Of a DNA stretch of 9,356 nucleotides, positions 5,752 through 9,356 are shown piece after piece; position 1 is the first letter of the stretch; every line of letters begins with the position of its first letter. Both the position numbers and the translations under genes were made by a program. The stretch covers positions 1-9,356 of the forward strand of contig WGFP01000112.1 of NCBI GenBank assembly GCA_015492195.1, written 5' to 3'. A model generated the notes under the pieces. It saw only the letters and a program-made list of their open reading frames with translations, was not told where the DNA came from and did no database searches. The DNA comes from Acidiferrobacterales bacterium (GTDB lineage Bacteria; Pseudomonadota; Gammaproteobacteria; Acidiferrobacterales; Sulfurifustaceae).

Positions 5752-6363
5752 TCAGGCCGCCCCCGTCTGGCTCGCCTCATTAGGATCGACGCCGATCAAC
5801 ACCTTTGTATCACTCACAAAGGAATATGCCGGCACCACCAGATTGGTCGGCGCCGGCACGTTCTTAAACACCCGGCCGGCCAGATCGAACTTCGATCCAT
5901 GGCAGTGACAGAAATAACCACCGGGCCAGTCGGCGCTTAATCCCGACGCCTTGCCGACAGGAAAATGTTCCGTGGGCACGCACCCGAGATGAGTACATAT
6001 ACCTATCACCACCATGATTTCCGGCCTGATGGACCGGTATAGATTCTTGGCATAAGGCGGTTGCTGGGTTTCTACATTGGAATCCGGATCCGCCAGGATG
6101 TCCGTGATTTTTTCCAAACGCGCCAACATCTCGGGCGTACGCCGTATAATCCACACCGGCTTGCCGCGCCATTCGACGGTAAGCATCTGTCCGGGTTCGA
6201 GTTTGCCAAAGTCCACTTCGAGCGGCCCGCCCAGGGCCCGGGCCCGGGCGCTCGGCGTCATGCTGGCGACAAAGGGCACCGACGCGAAAACCGCTCCGCT
6301 CACGCCTAGCGCAGAGGTGGCGATCAACAGCCGGCGGCGTTTTTTATTTACAATCTCCGTCAT
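5752..6363 (-). CDS. petA: Rieske Fe-S protein (ubiquinol-cytochrome c reductase Fe-S subunit type)
   Basis: 203 residues. The N-terminus has KKRRRLLIATSALG, a Tat-like twin-arginine segment and membrane anchor (about residues 11-34). The Rieske domain has CTHLGC (Cys123, His125, Cys128) and CHCHGS (Cys152, Cys154, His155): Cys123, His125, Cys152 and His155 would ligate the [2Fe-2S] cluster, and Cys128-Cys154 would form the disulfide. The stretch between them (VPTEHFPVGKASGLSADWPGGYF) is the usual proteobacterial bc1 form. In a bc1 operon, petB and petC would follow; here the next gene is HD-GYP, so this is an orphan subunit copy. GGAG sits 7 nt before the ATG. It is the first gene after MerR-type promoter site 4. 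Confidence 0.95.
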   Translation of the reverse strand: MTEIVNKKRRRLLIATSALGVSGAVFASVPFVASMTPSARARALGGPLEVDFGKLEPGQMLTVEWRGKPVWIIRRTPEMLARLEKITDILADPDSNVETQQPPYAKNLYRSIRPEIMVVIGICTHLGCVPTEHFPVGKASGLSADWPGGYFCHCHGSKFDLAGRVFKNVPAPTNLVVPAYSFVSDTKVLIGVDPNEASQTGAA

Positions 6364-6420
6364 AGGCTTACTCCGTCATACCTAAATTACCACCACACTG
6401 TTCACATCTTTGCCATATAA

Positions 6421-6447
6421 TACAACCTGAAAGTAAGATACAACCTG
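6421..6447 (-). repeat. Direct repeat of an operator half-site at site 4
   Basis: TACAACCTG occurs at 6421-6429 and again at 6439-6447 on the plus strand, 18 bp apart. The second copy is the downstream arm of the site 4 dyad; the first lies just beyond the -10-like box and could be an extra binding half-site. Confidence 0.5.
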
Positions 6448-6466
6448 TATCCAAGGTTCAGGTCAA
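6435..6466 (-). promoter_or_regulatory. MerR-type promoter/operator, site 4 (upstream of the Rieske operon)
   Basis: Minus strand: -35 TTGACC (6466-6461), 20-bp spacer, -10-like TATCTT (6440-6435). The 19-bp dyad CCTGAACCTTGGATACAGG (6462-6444) pairs at 6 of 9 arm positions, the weakest of the four, but its centre and spacing are identical. A further -10-like TATTAT lies at 6422-6417 without a good -35. The likely target is the Rieske, HD-GYP, YHS, cytochrome and FAD oxidoreductase series. Confidence 0.75.
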
Positions 6467-6698
6467 GCAAAAATACGGCGTGATCAGAACACTTTACCTC
6501 ACAGCCCCCGCGAAAATAGAAATACGTACCGCCCCCCTTTAGGTCCACCTTCACATTGGCGTCCTGACCTTCGAGATAAGGCGAACCGCCCCGGTTTGTG
6601 TTGGCGTTCGAAATCTCCGGGTATCCCTGCCCCATTTGCGGTCAAACCCAGCAATGGGTATTTCGGCCTCATCGTAGCGCACCGCCGGCGTGCCGCCG

Positions 6699-7271
6699 TC
6701 ACGACCCTTCCGCTTGCAGTTGCCGCACCAGGGGGAGGATTTTTTCTTGTATCAGCTTTTTGTTCAGAGCTCCGATTTGCTTATAACGAATGATGCCCTT
6801 GCGATCCACCACGAAGGTCTCCGGAACCCCGTACACGCCCCACTCGATGCCCACCCGTCCGTCGGCGTCGGCCGCGATCGCCACATAAGGATCACCGAGT
6901 TGGTCCAACCAGCGCAAGGCGTCCGGCCGTTTGTCTTTATAGTTGAGACCATAGATGGGCACCACCCCGCTGCGTGCAAGCTCCATCAGCAGCGGATGCT
7001 CCTGCCGGCAGGCCTGACACCAGCTGGCCCAAACGTTAAACAGCAAAACCTTGCCCAGGAGATCCGCCCGGCTCACGGTGGCGTCGGGGTTGCGCAGGTT
7101 GGGCAGGGTGAATTCCGGCATCGGCTTGTTGATCAACGGCGAGGGAATCAACCGCGGGTCCAGCGTGAGACCGACGGCAAGCAACACCACAAGGAGCACG
7201 AACACCCCGACGGGAACCAGGTAGGGCCTCATCGATGCCGATTTCTTTCCGGTTGACGAGACGTTCTTCAT
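6699..7271 (-). CDS. CcmG/DsbE-like membrane-anchored thioredoxin
   Basis: 190 residues. One N-terminal membrane anchor (about residues 17-36) is followed by a periplasmic thioredoxin domain with PEFTLPNL, FNVWASWCQACRQEHP (redox Cys85 and Cys88) and GVYGVPETFVVD (cis-Pro150). The last motif and the length (E. coli CcmG is 185 residues) match CcmG/DsbE, which reduces apocytochrome c thiols before haem attachment. Other ccm genes are absent from the window, so the partner may differ; the lipoprotein cytochrome c nearby is one candidate substrate. The start has only a weak GAGAAA; ATG at residue 14 is possible. The carboxymuconolactone-decarboxylase-like gene ends 61 bp upstream. Confidence 0.92.
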   Translation of the reverse strand: MKNVSSTGKKSASMRPYLVPVGVFVLLVVLLAVGLTLDPRLIPSPLINKPMPEFTLPNLRNPDATVSRADLLGKVLLFNVWASWCQACRQEHPLLMELARSGVVPIYGLNYKDKRPDALRWLDQLGDPYVAIAADADGRVGIEWGVYGVPETFVVDRKGIIRYKQIGALNKKLIQEKILPLVRQLQAEGS

Positions 7272-7332
7272 GCTTTCTCATCGCGCCCGGCGACCCGACC
7301 GAGCAATCCCCCACAGCTTAAGCAAGCGGAAC

Positions 7333-7911
7333 CTATGCACCCGGGTCGGCCGGCCTCCCCGGTTGCGGCGCCGAGGCGCAGAATCCCTGAGGCTCCACAC
7401 CCAGGGCGGCGTTGAATTTGCTGGAAAGGTTCTGAAAGGCGATCAGGCCGGTCAACTCAATAATGGCGTCATCGTCAAAGTATCGATGAAGCCGTTCAAA
7501 ATGGTCGGCCGTCGGCTGTCGGTCCGAATACGTGACGGCCTCGGCGTAGGCCAGGGCCGCCTTTTCGCGTTCGCTGAAGAGCGCGCTCGACTCAAAAACA
7601 GCGAGCTCCACGAGTTTGGCTTGGTCGACGCCGCGCTTGAGCACCGTGGCGGAATTCAGATCGACGCAGAAGGTGCACCAGTTGATTTGCGACACCCGCA
7701 CGGTAATCAATGACCGCAGAGGCGGTTCAATGGGCGAAGACCGGCGGTCGAGGGCGCCATACAACAACGCCAGGGTGATAAATACCTTGGGGGTGCGGCC
7801 CCACAGCCGCGCGGGCTCGAGCACTGCTCCGTATTTTCGCTTCTGGTTCCAAAAGAACAGTCGTACGTACCAAGGGAAGCGGTGCGCACGAGGTGTTTCA
7901 ATTACGGGCAT
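7333..7911 (-). CDS. Carboxymuconolactone decarboxylase/AhpD-like protein
   Basis: 192 residues. The central part, EPPLRSLITVRVSQINWCTFCVDLNSATVLKRG read in pieces, is the AhpD-like core with a CxxC pair (Cys79, Cys82). In AhpD the second Cys is followed at +4 by a catalytic His; here that place is Asn86, so peroxidase-partner activity of the AhpD type is uncertain. EREKAALAYAEAVT and DDDAIIELTGLIAFQNLSSKFN are typical of the second helical half. No signal peptide is seen. GGAGG lies 7 nt before the ATG. It begins 27 nt after the beta-propeller stop, so the two are probably co-transcribed. A thiol-redox or peroxide role is likely, substrate unknown. Confidence 0.88.
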   Translation of the reverse strand: MPVIETPRAHRFPWYVRLFFWNQKRKYGAVLEPARLWGRTPKVFITLALLYGALDRRSSPIEPPLRSLITVRVSQINWCTFCVDLNSATVLKRGVDQAKLVELAVFESSALFSEREKAALAYAEAVTYSDRQPTADHFERLHRYFDDDAIIELTGLIAFQNLSSKFNAALGVEPQGFCASAPQPGRPADPGA

Positions 7912-7938
7912 ACCTATACCTCCGCCGGGTCCACGCGG

Positions 7939-9000
7939 TTATTTCGCCGCCACCGCCATTTGATGTCCCTCGCCTTGGATCTTGATCCTGCCAAGCACTT
8001 TCAGCCGTTTTTGATCCACAACCCAGATGATGGGCTGCTTGCGGCTGGAAACATAAATCTTTCCGGTTCCCCGGATTGTTGTCACATGGTAGGGGGCCGG
8101 TTTGAGTGCCAAACTGCGTGCCTTACCATCCGCAAGGTTAATTGCCACCAGCTTATTGTCTTTCTTGCTGGCCGCAAACAAAGTCTTGCCGTTATCAGAG
8201 ATATCGACCCCGTGAGGTTCTTTACCGACACTATAGGTCTTCATCACCTTACCCGTCTTCAGCGAAATCACTGAGACGGTGCCTGCCCCGACATTATTGG
8301 CATAGAGCGCCGTTTCATCCGGTGACAGCACGATATGCTCCGGCGCTTTCCCGGCGAGAATATTACGGGCGACGATCCAGTTTTGGGTGTCGATTTCGCT
8401 GATGGTATTGTTACCCGCGTTGCTTACGTATATCCGGCTGCCGTCCTTGGTGACCACGGCATAGTTCGGCAACGGCCCCGTCTGTATTGTTTTAAAGATT
8501 TTATACGTCTTTAGGTCGATCAGACTGATTCCACCGGCGGTACCGTGGGTGGAGATGGCATAACGACCGTCCGGCGTAACGGCGTTGTGATGCACCGCAC
8601 CTTTGACGTCAATACGACGAATCACGCGGTTATCCTTGGTATTAATCAAAGAAACATAACTCTTTCCGACCACGCGTTTTTTACCGTCGGCGGGCATGCT
8701 GTGATGGCGCCTGTGCACCTCTTCCGACATACCCGCCGGTTTGGGAGGGATGGCCTTCTGGCCGGGTAGGAGTTCAAAGTTGCTCCCGGCCACAAGAACA
8801 CGGCCGTCCGGGGTTACGGCCAAACCATGAATATTTTGTACGTCGGTGATCTTTCCCACCACCTTGTCCACGGCGGCGTCCACGATGAGAATTCTGTTGG
8901 CCGTGCCAAGCGGAATATAGACCGTCGGCGCGGCGACAGAGGCAATCGCGACCCCCAAAACGAGCGTGCCCGATAAAATTGCAATAGCCGGTTTATTCAT
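7939..9000 (-). CDS. Secreted YVTN-family beta-propeller protein
   Basis: 353 residues from the ATG at 9000, chosen because GGAG lies 8 nt upstream; the ATG at 9006 is only 2 nt from it. A signal peptide (hydrophobic residues 5-24, likely cut after VAA) is followed by repeated blades with VTPDGR, ISLIDLKTYKI, YVSNAGNNTISEID, LSPDETALYANN, VSVISLKTGKV, VDISDNGKTLFAAS and YVSSRKQP. About seven such units fit a seven-bladed propeller of the YVTN type. Between the first blades is a His-rich insertion (EEVHRRHHSMPADGKK, about residues 95-110) that could bind metal. Propellers of this group act as periplasmic scaffolds or enzymes (NirF, hydrazine-related proteins), but no specific one is recognised. 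It is followed by the AhpD-like gene. Confidence 0.88.
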   Translation of the reverse strand: MNKPAIAILSGTLVLGVAIASVAAPTVYIPLGTANRILIVDAAVDKVVGKITDVQNIHGLAVTPDGRVLVAGSNFELLPGQKAIPPKPAGMSEEVHRRHHSMPADGKKRVVGKSYVSLINTKDNRVIRRIDVKGAVHHNAVTPDGRYAISTHGTAGGISLIDLKTYKIFKTIQTGPLPNYAVVTKDGSRIYVSNAGNNTISEIDTQNWIVARNILAGKAPEHIVLSPDETALYANNVGAGTVSVISLKTGKVMKTYSVGKEPHGVDISDNGKTLFAASKKDNKLVAINLADGKARSLALKPAPYHVTTIRGTGKIYVSSRKQPIIWVVDQKRLKVLGRIKIQGEGHQMAVAAK

Positions 9001-9089
9001 TTCCATTTCTCCTGATATGAAATGTAGAACCTTACTCCAAGAAGAACTCGTGCCCCATCATTTCACGGGACCCGTTACCGGGATCACCG

Positions 9090-9356
9090 TCACCGCACGG
9101 TCCCGCATCTACGAACATTCCCTCGCCATTGCTTCAACTGCTTGCGCTGTTGCTTGGTCAGTATCGCCTCTTGTTCGTTTTTTGCCGTAATCGCGGCTTC
9201 GATCATCCGGCGTTTAAGATCAAAAATTCTGCCGTAGACGGCACCGATCCTTTTGGGGTCACGTTTGTCAGCGGCATACAAATCACGAAGCTTGGCTTTC
9301 TCGTCCATGATTTTTCCCATGGTATTCCAGTTTTTCTTGCGCAAGCTGTCCTGGAT
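9090..9356 (-). CDS. Spy/CpxP-like periplasmic protein, C-terminal part
   Basis: The frame is open at the right edge, so the N-terminus and signal peptide are missing; 88 residues remain. The sequence is helical and charged: KLRDLYAADKRDPKRIGAVYGRIFDLKRRMIEAAI and, near the end, ILTKQQRKQLKQW. The LTxxQ-type motif and the preceding long helix are typical of the Spy/CpxP/heavy-metal-resistance family of periplasmic chaperone or sensor proteins. TTG at 9344 could be a start only if the gene were very short; the frame continues with IQDS before it. The stop is followed by 89 bp before the propeller gene, with a short CCCGTTACCGGG palindrome and no clear terminator. Confidence 0.75.
   Translation of the reverse strand: MQDSLRKKNWNTMGKIMDEKAKLRDLYAADKRDPKRIGAVYGRIFDLKRRMIEAAITAKNEQEAILTKQQRKQLKQWRGNVRRCGTVR

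Larger units (their letters stand above)
6402..6635 (-). pseudogene. Possible degraded YHS-like ORF within the 6364-6698 gene-poor stretch
   Basis: The 335 bp between the Rieske and CcmG-like genes has no convincing gene. One open frame of 77 codons contains GTYFYFRGGCEVKCSDH, which aligns loosely with GTIYYFCSEGCLKEFEDH of the YHS protein at 4857: the GT, YF, GC, K and DH positions agree, but the first Cys is lost and one residue is missing. There is no DPVC motif, and the end of the frame runs through promoter site 4, so it is unlikely to be functional. It may be chance; the rest of the stretch holds only the promoter and the direct repeat. Confidence 0.2.

Noticed and set aside
6690..7256. 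188-codon open frame on the plus strand
   Set aside because: It is antisense to the CcmG-like gene and has no family signature.
7444..7460. TTGACC on the minus strand inside the AhpD-like gene
   Set aside because: It has no CCTGT-type dyad or -10 hexamer at 20 bp and is explained by coding sequence.
9066..9085. CCCGTTACCGGG palindrome after the Spy-like gene as a terminator
   Set aside because: The stem is only 4 bp and no T-run follows on the minus strand.

Overview
The window looks like a metal-stress and periplasmic redox island from a proteobacterium, probably a respiring gammaproteobacterium. The signs are a proteobacterial-type Rieske protein, a lipoprotein c-type cytochrome, a CcmG/DsbE-like thioredoxin, a Spy/CpxP-like protein, strong GGAGGT ribosome binding sites and moderately high GC. 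No rRNA, tRNA, CRISPR or transposase is visible, so the taxonomy cannot be narrowed further. Every credible gene is on the minus strand, so transcription runs from high to low coordinates.

Layout in transcription order (right to left). (1) 9356-6699: the end of a Spy/CpxP-like periplasmic protein (cut by the right edge), a secreted YVTN-type beta-propeller, a carboxymuconolactone-decarboxylase/AhpD-like protein and a membrane-anchored CcmG/DsbE-like thioredoxin. (2) 6698-6364: a non-coding stretch holding a MerR-type promoter and a possible YHS-like gene remnant. (3) 6363-3002: a likely operon of a Rieske Fe-S protein, an HD-GYP protein with a Cys-rich metal-binding N-terminus, a 60-residue YHS protein, a lipoprotein cytochrome c and an FAD oxidoreductase with a Cys-rich tail. 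(4) 2962-2576: a small NfeD-like membrane protein. (5) 2377-849: a DUF5676-like membrane protein, a PD-(D/E)XK nuclease-like protein and a secreted thioredoxin-fold protein. (6) 661-1: the N-terminus of a heavy-metal (probably Cu/Ag) P-type ATPase, cut by the left edge.

The main result is that units 3, 4, 5 and 6 are each preceded by the same promoter architecture. It has TTGACC as -35, a -10-like hexamer (TAAATT, TAAAGT or TATCTT) after a 20-bp spacer, and a 19-bp dyad of the type CCTGTnACC-n-GGTnACAGG filling the spacer. Over-long spacers filled by a dyad are the hallmark of promoters activated by MerR-family regulators. Four such sites in about 6 kb suggest one regulator, not encoded here, switching on a metal exporter together with metal-binding YHS modules, a Rieske/cytochrome/flavoprotein set, an NfeD-like protein and a nuclease-like protein.

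Inferred joint role: metal arrives, the regulator activates all four units, the ATPase exports metal, YHS and thiol proteins bind metal or repair thiols, and the redox proteins make or protect an electron-transfer route in the membrane and periplasm. The HD-GYP protein could couple metal binding to c-di-GMP turnover. The FAD oxidoreductase has no ATG, GTG or TTG upstream of its Rossmann motif. Its perfectly spaced ribosome binding site points to an AUA codon, so automatic annotation is likely to truncate it.
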